Below are positions 8,010-14,880 of a stretch of 18,512 nt of DNA, one piece after another. Each line of letters opens with the position of its first letter. Position 1 is the stretch's first letter. The position numbers were made by a program, and so were the translations under genes. This DNA is from Nitrosomonadaceae bacterium (GTDB lineage: Bacteria; Pseudomonadota; Gammaproteobacteria; Burkholderiales; Nitrosomonadaceae): assembly GCA_024644425.1 (NCBI GenBank), contig JAHELA010000014.1:1-18512 (forward strand), given 5' to 3'. Under the pieces are notes generated by a model that saw only the letters and a program-made list of their open reading frames with translations, was not told the DNA's origin and made no database searches.

Positions 8010-9464
8010 TTATTTTTTAAGCGTTTGCAAATATACTTTAAGATCTCGCTTCACCTCTGGTGCTAGAATATACAGCCCGATAATATTCGGGATAGCGAGC
8101 GAGAAGAACATGGCGTCAGACAAACGAATAACATTCCTCAGTTCCGCCGCCGCACCGATGACAACAAACGCACAAAATATAAGTTTAAAGCACAGCGCAA
8201 CCCACCGCTTTTCTCCAAACAGGAAAGTCAGGCATTTCTCGCCGTAATAATACCAGGTTATCAGCGTTGAATAAGCAAACAGCACAACACACAAAGCCAG
8301 TACATAAGGAAACCATGAAACTGCACTTCCCATCGCAGCGGAGGTCAGTTCAACTCCAGCCATGCCATCTGTTGTTTTATACACTCCAGAAATCACGATA
8401 ATCAGGGCCGTCATCATACAAATAACAACCGTATCAACAAAAGACCCCATCATCCCAGCTATGCCTTGTTTAGCTGGAATATTCGTCTGGGCTGTTGCGT
8501 GAACGATAGCCGATGAACCAATACCTGCTTCATTTGAGAACGTCGCCCTCTGTACCCCGGCAAGCAAGGCACCGATAAAGCCGCCTGCCCCTGCTTGCAA
8601 CGAAAAAGCAGAAGTTACAATAATACCAAGCGCGTTTGGCAAGGCGGGTAGATTCATCGCAATAATGATAAACCCAGCCAACAGATATATTCCCGCCATG
8701 AAAGGTACGATTTTCGATGCAGCAGCAGCAATTGACTTAATTCCGCCGATAATAACAACTGCCACCATAGCAGCCAACATTAGGCCAAAAACCCAGCCCT
8801 TGCCGTAGAACCAGCTTGCCTCGCCGCCTGTGACATTGAGAACCTGCGCAAAGGATTGGTTGGCCTGAAACATGTTACCGCCACCAATGGCACCACCAAT
8901 ACAAGCCACTGCAAATAACGTAGCTAGAACTTTTCCCAAATGTGGGATGCCACAATTATTCAGTGCATCACGGAGATAATACATTGGCCCGCCTGAAATC
9001 TTTTTCCTATCCTCTGGATCGGGATGATGGCGGTATTTCACGCCAAGAGTTACCTCAATAAACTTCGTCGACATGCTAAACATGCCCATGATAACCATCC
9101 ACAGAGCCGCACCTGGCCCGCCAACTGTAACCGCCACAGCCACACCTGCAATGTTACCTAGTCCCACCGTGCCTGAAAGCGATGTTGCAAGAGCCTGAAA
9201 TGAACTGATTTGTCCGTCAGCATCCGGTTCCGGATGACGGTTAAAAGCAACCGCGACCGAATGTTTAAAATAGCGAATATTGATAAAACCAAAATAGAAT
9301 GTAAAAAACACTGAGGCCGAAGCAAGCCACAGCAGGATCAACGGCACTGTAATCGGGTCACCCGCCGCATTGGTAAGACCAATATCAAGACTATAAAAAA
9401 TAAAGGATTCAGAAATATCAGCCAACTTTGAAAACGTGCCGTTGATCAGGGAGTCTTTGCTCAT
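8010..9464 (-). CDS. Sodium:alanine/glycine symporter (AGCS family)
   Basis: A 484-residue polytopic inner-membrane protein with about ten or eleven hydrophobic segments. It matches the alanine-or-glycine:cation symporter family by SLSGTVGLGNIAGVAVAVTVGGPGA (split here between residues about 92-117), FIEVTLGVKYRH, SGGPMYYL and the highly conserved FSNEAGIGSSAIVHA. It should import alanine or glycine with Na+. The ATG at 9462-9464 follows ATAAGGCGCGAGC, giving AAGG as ribosome binding site. The gene is clearly richer in G+C than its neighbours (34 of 60 bases in 9121-9180, against typically 24-28 in nearby genes), which could mean later acquisition or simply membrane-protein codon bias. It stands alone: the upstream neighbour is a decayed tRNA. 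Confidence 0.93.
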   Translation of the reverse strand: MSKDSLINGTFSKLADISESFIFYSLDIGLTNAAGDPITVPLILLWLASASVFFTFYFGFINIRYFKHSVAVAFNRHPEPDADGQISSFQALATSLSGTVGLGNIAGVAVAVTVGGPGAALWMVIMGMFSMSTKFIEVTLGVKYRHHPDPEDRKKISGGPMYYLRDALNNCGIPHLGKVLATLFAVACIGGAIGGGNMFQANQSFAQVLNVTGGEASWFYGKGWVFGLMLAAMVAVVIIGGIKSIAAAASKIVPFMAGIYLLAGFIIIAMNLPALPNALGIIVTSAFSLQAGAGGFIGALLAGVQRATFSNEAGIGSSAIVHATAQTNIPAKQGIAGMMGSFVDTVVICMMTALIIVISGVYKTTDGMAGVELTSAAMGSAVSWFPYVLALCVVLFAYSTLITWYYYGEKCLTFLFGEKRWVALCFKLIFCAFVVIGAAAELRNVIRLSDAMFFSLAIPNIIGLYILAPEVKRDLKVYLQTLKK

Positions 9465-9550
9465 GCTCGCGCCTTATGTGTTCGGGGCCTGCTATTTACA
9501 AATAAGATTGGAAAACGGATGCGAGGAAAAATAGTTGAGCCCATTTTTGT

Positions 9551-9617
9551 AAAAGGCGCAGCGCGGCCAATTTTAACCACTAGCTCAAAGTCTGATTTTG
9601 AACCGATGGCGCCTTTT
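9551..9617. repeat. Inverted repeat upstream of the AGCS transporter
   Basis: AAAAGGCGC at 9551-9559 and GCGCCTTTT at 9609-9617 are exact reverse complements with 49 bases between. A second pair, TTGAGC (9535-9540) and GCTCAA (9583-9588), is interleaved with the first. They lie in the 236-base gap between the transporter start and the tRNA remnant. They might form a long imperfect RNA hairpin, or be relics of a mobile end. Function unknown. Confidence 0.3.
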
Positions 9618-9700
9618 GCTCATAACTGGAAAGATTATCCGTAGCCTTTTAGGTAATGTCAATTTTACGCTGATAGTTTTGATATAAAATTCTCTACCTA

Positions 9701-9773
9701 GGAAGCATAGCTCAGCTGGGAGAGCATCGCGTTTGCAATGCAAAGACCAAAAATTCTATCCTACTCTTTTCCA
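9701..9773 (+). pseudogene. Decayed tRNA-Ala (anticodon TGC)
   Basis: The stretch fits the 73-base tRNA numbering exactly, with no insertion or deletion. Acceptor 5' strand is GGAAGCA, then TA, a perfect D-arm (GCTC AGCTGGGA GAGC), and an anticodon arm TCGCG-TTTGCAA-TGCAA with TGC at positions 34-36. The 3' half has decayed: the T-stem reads AAAAA against CTACT (2 of 5 pairs), the T-loop TTCTATC has lost TTCGA, the acceptor 3' strand CTTTTCC pairs only at positions 1-5, and CCA has become CTA (9774-9776). A TATAAA box at 9683-9688 survives upstream. The normal alanine UGC gene usually lies in rRNA operons, so this is most likely an extra copy that lost function. A functional odd tRNA is unlikely given the broken T-arm. 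Confidence 0.75.
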
Positions 9774-9806
9774 CTATCTAAACTCCACCCGAGCCTCAAT
9801 GACATG

Positions 9807-10766
9807 TTAGAAATTCTTCCTAGAACATCTCATCCTCCGCTTAGCCTTTGCTACATACATATTACGATCTGCTGCAGCAATTGCTTCAAATAGCCCTAGC
9901 CTATGATCTCGTAGAGCTTTACCAACAGAAGCACTGATTCCATTAGATAATAATGCATTAGTGACATTCTTGAAAATTGCCTCACATCCTTCTGCGTCAC
10001 ACTCGATACCTAGTATTGCAAATTCATCGCCACCAATTCTTGCAACGATATCGTTCTCCCTTAAAGCGCTTCTAATGCTATTTGATGCACTCCGGATAAG
10101 AGCATCACCGTGAACATGTCCTTTGGTATCGTTTGTTTGCTTGAGTCCATCAAGATCTACAATTAATACACATGCAGGACTACCATAACGCTTTGCCCGA
10201 GCTTCTTCTGTAGCTACACTTTGCTCCCAACCATGTCGATTTAATAAACCCGTTAATACATCAGTCCGAGCAGCTTGCTGACTACGTTCTAAGAGCCTTG
10301 CCTGTTTTGCAGCCTTGAGATCAGCAATAAGTATAGTCCCGAGAAGCCTAGCAAGAAACTCAATCAAAGGTAGCTCGTCCCTGATCGACTCTTCTTGTGG
10401 ATGCGGATCAATCGCACACAATGTTCCAAACAGTGAGCCATCTGTACTTGCTAGCGGCACACCAATGTATGCGCCAATTGGAACTTTTTTAGCAATTGGT
10501 GATGTAGAAAATAAAGGTACATTTTTGGCATGTGGAACAACTCTAGAGCCGTGTCCTAAAACCATCTGTGAGCAAAAAGAATCACCCCAGCGAAAAACTG
10601 TTCCTTCCTCTATGTCATAACCATGACTTTCAGCCTGCAAAACTAAACAATCTGAACCCTCTACCCTTGTCATCATCCAAAGATCAAATCCAAGGCGCTG
10701 ATGCAAATATGCTAAGGTCGCACGACTAGCTGATTCAAAGTCATCAAAAGTAGTTAGTTCAATCAT
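9807..10766 (-). CDS. GAF-GGDEF diguanylate cyclase
   Basis: A 319-residue cytosolic protein that should make cyclic di-GMP from two GTP. Residues about 10-150 form a GAF sensor domain (GDSFCSQMVLG, GAYIGVPLASTDGSLFGTLCAID), of the type common in one-protein light or redox sensors; the ligand is unknown. The GGDEF domain follows with TDVLTGLLNR (168-177), DLDGLKQTND (204-213) and an intact GGDEF at 245-249. The product-inhibition I-site RxxD is present as REND at 236-239, five residues before GGDEF, so feedback control is likely. There is no membrane segment. The start at 10764-10766 gives a family-like N-terminus but has no clear Shine-Dalgarno. Convergent with nothing close: the tRNA remnant ends 33 bases past the stop. 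Confidence 0.93.
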   Translation of the reverse strand: MIELTTFDDFESASRATLAYLHQRLGFDLWMMTRVEGSDCLVLQAESHGYDIEEGTVFRWGDSFCSQMVLGHGSRVVPHAKNVPLFSTSPIAKKVPIGAYIGVPLASTDGSLFGTLCAIDPHPQEESIRDELPLIEFLARLLGTILIADLKAAKQARLLERSQQAARTDVLTGLLNRHGWEQSVATEEARAKRYGSPACVLIVDLDGLKQTNDTKGHVHGDALIRSASNSIRSALRENDIVARIGGDEFAILGIECDAEGCEAIFKNVTNALLSNGISASVGKALRDHRLGLFEAIAAADRNMYVAKAKRRMRCSRKNF

Positions 10767-11432
10767 TGGCCAATTTTTTGCCGTTTACAAACAGCAAATG
10801 TTTTACATAAGTACATTGGGGAAAAATATGACTAAAATTTATATGGTCAAGAAATATCTTGAGTACAACGAATAGACATGAGGAACCAAGCGTAGTTCCC
10901 AACATATAATAACGCTCGTTATTAGAAAGCTGAGTATAAAATTGAAGCTGGTATGACAAGTCAAACTCCTTGCACATTAATAAAGCTCTGATTAAGGTAC
11001 AAGAAGCATCAAGACATATTAGCCCTGATTTTCTGGTAACTCCGCTGTCTCTTTGCAAGACCGTAAGCTTTGCGTCCCCACCTCGCAATGGGTATGCCCT
11101 TTTTCAGTTTCATTTATTTTATAGTAACTATTTCTGCTTGACAACTTTCAAATCATTTCTGTATATATACTTATTAACAATAACTTACATAAACTTTCCT
11201 GGCCTGTATCGCTAAATATTATGTAAATACAAGAAACTAAAATTTCAATTATTTTTCTTAATACATTTATAATGTAAAAACTCATTCATTAAATTATAAG
11301 TTTGGGAAACTGAACACTTAAAATTGATAAATAATCCTCAAAATGACAACCAAGTTAATCATGATGCGTTATATCACTATCAGCCATTCATCAAGAACCT
11401 TATTTTCTTGGATGAAGAGCACTAGGTAGTGG
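10767..11432. other. Intergenic stretch without a convincing gene
   Basis: About 670 AT-rich bases between the GGDEF gene and the promoter of the Gly-rich protein gene. Open frames here (a 109-codon frame on - strand at 10759-11088 beginning with TTG, and an 81-codon TTG frame on + strand at 10970-11215) have no recognisable motif, no good ribosome binding site and irregular composition. An imperfect hairpin, TTCATCAAGAA (around 11386) with TTCTTGGATGAA (around 11405), is the only clear local structure. The region should contain the GGDEF promoter, which I could not pin down. Confidence 0.5.
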
Positions 11433-11467
11433 CTTGTATTGATACAAGGTAAATAGAAGACTAAATT
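11433..11467 (+). promoter_or_regulatory. Likely promoter and dyad upstream of the Gly-rich protein
   Basis: TTGATA at 11439-11444 and TAAATT at 11462-11467 form a sigma70-like pair with a 17-base spacer, 32 bases before the start codon at 11500. The -35 box sits in a dyad, CTTGTAT-TG-ATACAAG (11433-11448). CTTGTAT recurs at 11471-11477. A repressor or activator could bind these elements. Confidence 0.4.
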
Positions 11468-11499
11468 ATCCTTGTATAACCCTTAAAGGGGAGGTTGAC

Positions 11500-11991
11500 A
11501 TGAAAACGATCAAATTACTGAGCCTTATCATCATCCTACTTGGATCAATTACAAGTACCTCAACATGGGCATCGGTACGTAGCGTAGGTGGACACGGCGG
11601 TGCAAGTGAACCCAATGCAGTAGGTGGACAACTTACCGGAGGATCTCAAGCTTATGGGGGCCAGCCTTATGCTAGTGGAATAAAAATTGCCAGAAGAGGT
11701 AATCGAGGTTATAGCAACGGCTGGGGTTATAGAAGAGGTGGCCATCGTCACTTTAGAGGAGGCTGGGGTTATAGAGGTGGCCACCGTAATTTTAGAAGAG
11801 GTGGCAGAGGCTTCTATGGCAGAGGCTTTGGTGGCAGAGGCTTCTATGGCAGAGGCTTTGGTGGCAGAGGCTTCTATGGCAGAGGCTTTGGTGGCAGAGG
11901 CTTCTATGGCAGAGGCTTTGGTGGCTATCCCTTTAGACCAGGCATTGGTTATGGTGTGCCTTATTATCCAAATTATTACTATGGATGGTAA
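11500..11991 (+). CDS. Secreted Gly/Arg/Tyr-rich repeat protein
   Basis: A 163-residue protein with a clear Sec signal peptide: Lys near the N-terminus, hydrophobic core LLSLIIILLGSI, and a likely cut after STWA at residue 24. The mature part is low complexity and highly basic, rich in Gly, Arg, Tyr and Phe (GGHRHFRGGWGYRGG). It then has four identical copies of GRGFYGRGFG at residues 103-142 and a Pro/Tyr/Gly tail ending NYYYGW. No enzymatic fold is visible. Similar glycine-rich exported proteins occur in many bacteria with unknown roles; adhesion, polyanion binding or a matrix function are possible but unproven. AAGGGGAGG at 11487-11495 is a strong ribosome binding site. It is monocistronic by context. 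Confidence 0.85.
   Translation: MKTIKLLSLIIILLGSITSTSTWASVRSVGGHGGASEPNAVGGQLTGGSQAYGGQPYASGIKIARRGNRGYSNGWGYRRGGHRHFRGGWGYRGGHRNFRRGGRGFYGRGFGGRGFYGRGFGGRGFYGRGFGGRGFYGRGFGGYPFRPGIGYGVPYYPNYYYGW
11803..11922 (+). repeat. Four exact tandem copies of a 30-base unit
   Basis: Four contiguous 30-base copies (11803-11832, 11833-11862, 11863-11892, 11893-11922) show no mismatch by eye. Each starts GGCAGAGGCTTCTATGGC and encodes ten residues in frame. The unit itself is made of two similar halves (GGCAGAGGCTTCTAT and GGCAGAGGCTTTGGT), a 15-base sub-repeat. Because the unit is a multiple of three, copy change would lengthen or shorten the protein without a frameshift. Identity at silent positions points to recent expansion or ongoing homogenisation. 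Confidence 0.95.
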
Positions 11992-12056
11992 AACACAAAT
12001 TTTTGTTGGCTGATCATGTTTGAAGCTTAGTCAATTGATAACTCTATCTAAAATTC

Positions 12057-12095
12057 AAAAATTCTGTGAAGCATTACCCTTTAGCTAGAATTTTT
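12057..12095 (+). terminator. Weak AT-rich hairpin after the Gly-rich gene
   Basis: AAAAATTCT (12057-12065) and AGAATTTTT (12087-12095) pair perfectly over nine bases with a 21-base loop, 65 bases after the stop codon. The stem has only two G-C pairs and its T-run is inside the stem, so termination would be inefficient; it may just be an mRNA 3' end structure. Confidence 0.25.
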
Positions 12096-12251
12096 CACCA
12101 AAACTGACTAGCTGACAATTTTTAAGAAATAAAAGGGATTAAAAATTGATATAAGGTTATTCAGACAGTCATTTATTCTCTTATGTAAATCTACTACGTA
12201 ATTGTTTTTAATATATTAAAATAATAATTTCTATCTATGCCTGTTATACTC

Positions 12252-12280
12252 GTTGCTTAGATGGGCTAAGCAACCTTTTT
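12252..12280 (+). terminator. Rho-independent terminator
   Basis: GTTGCTTAG (12252-12260) and CTAAGCAAC (12266-12274) form a perfect 9-bp stem with a 5-base loop, followed directly by CTTTTT. Only the + strand has the T-run. The nearest upstream gene ends 260 bases earlier, so it either ends a long 3' UTR of the Gly-rich mRNA or belongs to a separate short transcript. Confidence 0.8.
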
Positions 12281-12292
12281 GTCCAAATATCA

Positions 12293-12301
12293 TGTTATAA
12301 T
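12293..12301 (+). promoter_or_regulatory. Extended -10 promoter for the methyltransferase unit
   Basis: TGTTATAAT is a perfect extended -10 element (TGnTATAAT), placed 12 bases after the preceding terminator. No convincing -35 is visible, which extended -10 promoters tolerate. A start near 12308 would give a leader of about 230 bases before the methyltransferase, containing the 43-codon ORF. A similar TGTTATACT at 12242-12250 sits just before the terminator. Confidence 0.4.
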
Positions 12302-12405
12302 GTAATTCTGCAATAAGCTTTCCTGCAGGTGGTTAATATAGCAGCTGTCGAAGTCCCTTGATCACATACTTGCCCTTTTGGTTTAGTTTTTCAAATAATG
12401 GGGCA

Positions 12406-12537
12406 ATGCTGACCATGCGGCGTGTTAAGAATTTACTCATTGAACCACCGTATTTGACCAGAGCACACGGTGATATGGGCGAGAAGGGTCTATTGCTCTC
12501 CCTAGTCCCAGGTATGATTTGTTTCAACGGAGACTAA
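12406..12537 (+). CDS. Possible 43-residue leader ORF or gene remnant
   Basis: A frame from ATG 12406 (or the ATG at 12415, 40 residues) ends with TAA at 12535-12537, one base before the methyltransferase ATG. It holds the downstream gene's ribosome binding site (GGAGA, 12529-12533), a geometry typical of translational coupling. The peptide contains RVKNLLIEPPYLTRAHGDMG, which recalls the VLLIxPPY strand that opens B12-binding radical-SAM proteins; this is only a resemblance. It could be a coupling leader peptide, the remnant of a larger gene, or chance. The opposite strand is also open here (64 codons, 12333-12527, containing APLFEKLNQKGKYVIKGL), so coding direction is uncertain. Confidence 0.3.
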   Translation: MLTMRRVKNLLIEPPYLTRAHGDMGEKGLLLSLVPGMICFNGD

Positions 12538-12538
12538 A

Positions 12539-13330
12539 ATGGAAAATCAACAATACAATATTAAATTTCCTGTTACAAAGCCTCATCAGCTTGAACAGGA
12601 TAATGCTTTTTTCAGCCTTAACCTTAACGAGAACGAACAGGAAATTAAGCTCCGTTTTCACGATTATGGGGAGCTGTACAAACATCCTGGTCTATATGAA
12701 CAACTTTTTTATCAACGCCTTAAGTGTAATTCCCCAAAAAAAGTTAGTGATACTTTGAATAAAGTTTTGAGGGATAATCGTGTTGAGATGACAGAGTTAC
12801 GCGTGCTCGATCTAGGAGCCGGAAATGGGATGTTTGGAGAGCAATTGCACGCTTTTGGCGTAGCTCGGGTCATTGGCGTTGATATCTGCGAAGAAGCATA
12901 TGTTGCTTGTGAACGCGACAGACCGGGAGTATATGATGCGTATTATGTACGTGATTTTTGTGAGTTGGACTCTATAACAGAGAAAAAACTGGCCGCATGG
13001 CAGTTTGATTGTCTATCTTGTGTTGCCGCGCTTGGATTTGGTGATATTCCAGCAAAAGCCTTTGCCAATGCGTTCAATTTGGTAGCATCATCAGGATGGG
13101 TTGCCTTCAATATTAAGGAATCATTCCTGCTTGAAAGTGATACTTCGGGTTTTTCTCGTTTAATTAAGGCGCTATCTGTGAGTGGTGCGCTGGAAGTTCA
13201 TCATTTAGAACGATATCGGCATCGTATTTCCATTGACGGGCGTCCATTGTTCTATTATGCACTTGTTGGAAGAAAGAAGTTTAACATCCCTCAAAATATT
13301 ATGGATAAGCTCGACTATACAGAAAACTAA
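12539..13330 (+). CDS. Class I SAM-dependent methyltransferase
   Basis: A 263-residue soluble protein. The Rossmann-type SAM-binding motif I is VLDLGAGNGMFGEQL (89-103), followed by an acidic end of strand 2 in GVDICEEA (113-120) and a strand-4 region FDCLSCVAALGFGDIP (156-171) in place of the usual D-x-hydrophobic motif. SSGWVAFNIKE (184-194) is the post-strand-5 loop region. The first 80 residues form an N-terminal extension (HDYGELYKHPGLYEQLFYQRL) that may cap the active site. The substrate cannot be told. The ATG at 12539 is preceded by GGAGA with a 5-base gap. Its closest neighbours do not suggest a pathway, and the upstream leader ORF may control its translation. Confidence 0.85.
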   Translation: MENQQYNIKFPVTKPHQLEQDNAFFSLNLNENEQEIKLRFHDYGELYKHPGLYEQLFYQRLKCNSPKKVSDTLNKVLRDNRVEMTELRVLDLGAGNGMFGEQLHAFGVARVIGVDICEEAYVACERDRPGVYDAYYVRDFCELDSITEKKLAAWQFDCLSCVAALGFGDIPAKAFANAFNLVASSGWVAFNIKESFLLESDTSGFSRLIKALSVSGALEVHHLERYRHRISIDGRPLFYYALVGRKKFNIPQNIMDKLDYTEN

Positions 13331-13419
13331 GTTTGCTTGTTTGGTTCTAAAGCAAGCCGCTGATTCCTTTAAATACTTTACGCATTGGCTCGTATGGCCT
13401 GTAGACAAAAAAATAAATC

Positions 13420-14703
13420 TTACGTTCTTCTCGCTTCAGAGGGGGAATTGTTTAACGACATATTGCTTGTTTTAGACATATTATTATTGGGCCCCCCTCT
13501 TTCGTCATCATCACTCTCAGTTATCTCGCCTGCAACACGGAACGCATAGGCTGCAATAGGTGGACCAATTGTTTCGAATACCGTAACCGATCCAAAAATA
13601 ATTACTGCGATAATCGAAGCATGTTGTGGAAACAAGTTGATTGCTGTTTGAGCCAGCCCAATAGCTAATCCAGCCATTGGAATCAGGAGCAAGCCACTCG
13701 CAATACCCGTACGAAAAGATTTTTTAAATAAAGCTGACGCTGTAGAAACAGAAAGTGATTTAGCTAAACTTCTTGCTATCACCAATGCTAACAACACAGG
13801 TGAAAATTCAACTAAAGTTTTTAACTTAAGAGCAGCTCCAGCAAAAACGAACAGAATAATAAAGAAAAGCTCAAATGAAGGACCAAATGTAAGGTCTGAA
13901 ACAACAGTTTCCTGCTCTAAACTTTTGACCACGATACCGACGACTAAAGGAACAAAAAGCATAGAAAGTTTTAATTCATTAGCTAGACCCATCGCGATCA
14001 TAATTGCACCAATAACTAATGCAAGCTTGTATTGAGGGGCTTCTTGTATTTTCACCGCAACTTCATGCAATCCAAATGCAACCATAAATCCCAAAAGTAA
14101 GGAACCTCCTAGCCGATACAAGGGTTCAAAAAAAATGGTTCCCCAATCACCTCCAGTAGTGTAATGCATTAGTGGAAGGGTAATACTAAATGCAATAAAT
14201 GAAATGAGATTGTTAAGTGCCACCAATGTCTTGGTAGATTCAGTTACTTCACCCTTGGCACCAACCTCGTTCGCGACATGCAACAGTACCGCCGGAGAAG
14301 ATGAAATTGTAATGGATGCTATTAATGCAGCAACTACTATTGGTATCTCGAAAAGATACAAAACGAAAAAAACAAAACTAAACGTTACAGCACTCTCAAA
14401 CAATGAGGTAAAAAGGAGACTTGGAGATCGCAAAAGAAATTTGATATCCAGTGATAGACCAAGACGATAAAGAATTAAAGCCAGTGCAACATCAATAAGG
14501 ACCTGAGACCCTGCTATCATTTCTTCGCTTAATAACCCAAGCCCACTTGGCCCGCACAAAAGACCAACAACCATGAATCCTGTGATACTTGGAAGCCAAG
14601 ATAAACGATGCGCTAAATAGCCTCCAATACAGCCAATTATCAGCATGAACCCAAATGCAGTCAGGGGTGTGATTGCAATAGGCCAAGTTGGAAGATAGCT
14701 CAT
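13420..14703 (-). CDS. CPA2-like cation:proton antiporter membrane protein
   Basis: A 427-residue polytopic inner-membrane protein with about 11-13 hydrophobic segments, of the sodium/hydrogen exchanger superfamily (Kef/NapA-like). Typical pieces are GFMVVGLLCGPSGLGLL (42-58), a glycine-rich early helix, and SITISSSPAVLLHVANEVGAKG (split across 130-151). There is no RCK/TrkA-N domain; the C-terminus is a short Asp/Asn/Ser-rich tail (391-427). In NapA, Kef and NhaP proteins a TM helix following this SS/TS motif carries DD, QD or ND. Here the corresponding segment reads TLVALNNLISF with Asn164-Asn165, so the key carboxylate seems absent. Transport mode is therefore uncertain. The ATG at 14701-14703 follows GGATGACTTA. 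Confidence 0.8.
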   Translation of the reverse strand: MSYLPTWPIAITPLTAFGFMLIIGCIGGYLAHRLSWLPSITGFMVVGLLCGPSGLGLLSEEMIAGSQVLIDVALALILYRLGLSLDIKFLLRSPSLLFTSLFESAVTFSFVFFVLYLFEIPIVVAALIASITISSSPAVLLHVANEVGAKGEVTESTKTLVALNNLISFIAFSITLPLMHYTTGGDWGTIFFEPLYRLGGSLLLGFMVAFGLHEVAVKIQEAPQYKLALVIGAIMIAMGLANELKLSMLFVPLVVGIVVKSLEQETVVSDLTFGPSFELFFIILFVFAGAALKLKTLVEFSPVLLALVIARSLAKSLSVSTASALFKKSFRTGIASGLLLIPMAGLAIGLAQTAINLFPQHASIIAVIIFGSVTVFETIGPPIAAYAFRVAGEITESDDDERGGPNNNMSKTSNMSLNNSPSEARRT

Positions 14704-14734
14704 TAAGTCATCCTAATTGAGAAAAATTCAATCC

Positions 14735-14756
14735 TGGCGGCCATTATACTCCGCCA
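14735..14756 (-). promoter_or_regulatory. Promoter-like TATAAT inside a dyad before the antiporter
   Basis: On the - strand a perfect TATAAT (14743-14748) lies in the loop of a 6-bp inverted repeat, TGGCGG (14735-14740) with CCGCCA (14751-14756), about 40 bases upstream of the antiporter start. No good -35 box is seen 17 bases further up. The arrangement would let a dimeric regulator cover the -10 region. Confidence 0.4.
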
Positions 14757-14880
14757 AATCTTAGATCTACGCATGCTCCCATATTAATAAACCGTATAAT
14801 TCCTTGAATCTATCAGCAGAATGAAGCGCCGAAATATAATAAAAATATAAACGAATAGATTGTATACCCCTTTTTTATTC

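Noticed and set aside
9777..9806. CTCCACC after the tRNA relic as a possible true acceptor end
   Set aside because: Using it would break the exact 73-base tRNA spacing and it does not pair with the GGAAGCA 5' strand.
10970..11215. An 81-codon + strand frame starting with TTG in the large intergenic gap
   Set aside because: No ribosome binding site and no recognisable motif, with Phe/Tyr/Leu-rich composition as expected from AT-rich non-coding DNA.
11687..12013. A 108-codon frame on + strand with repeated EASMAEALVA units
   Set aside because: It is the alternative frame of the Gly-rich protein; the 30-base repeat length is a multiple of three, so any open frame stays open. The other frame has the signal peptide and a strong ribosome binding site.
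13205..13475. Open frames around the methyltransferase and antiporter 3' ends on both strands
   Set aside because: They overlap real coding sequence in other frames and lack start signals or recognisable motifs.
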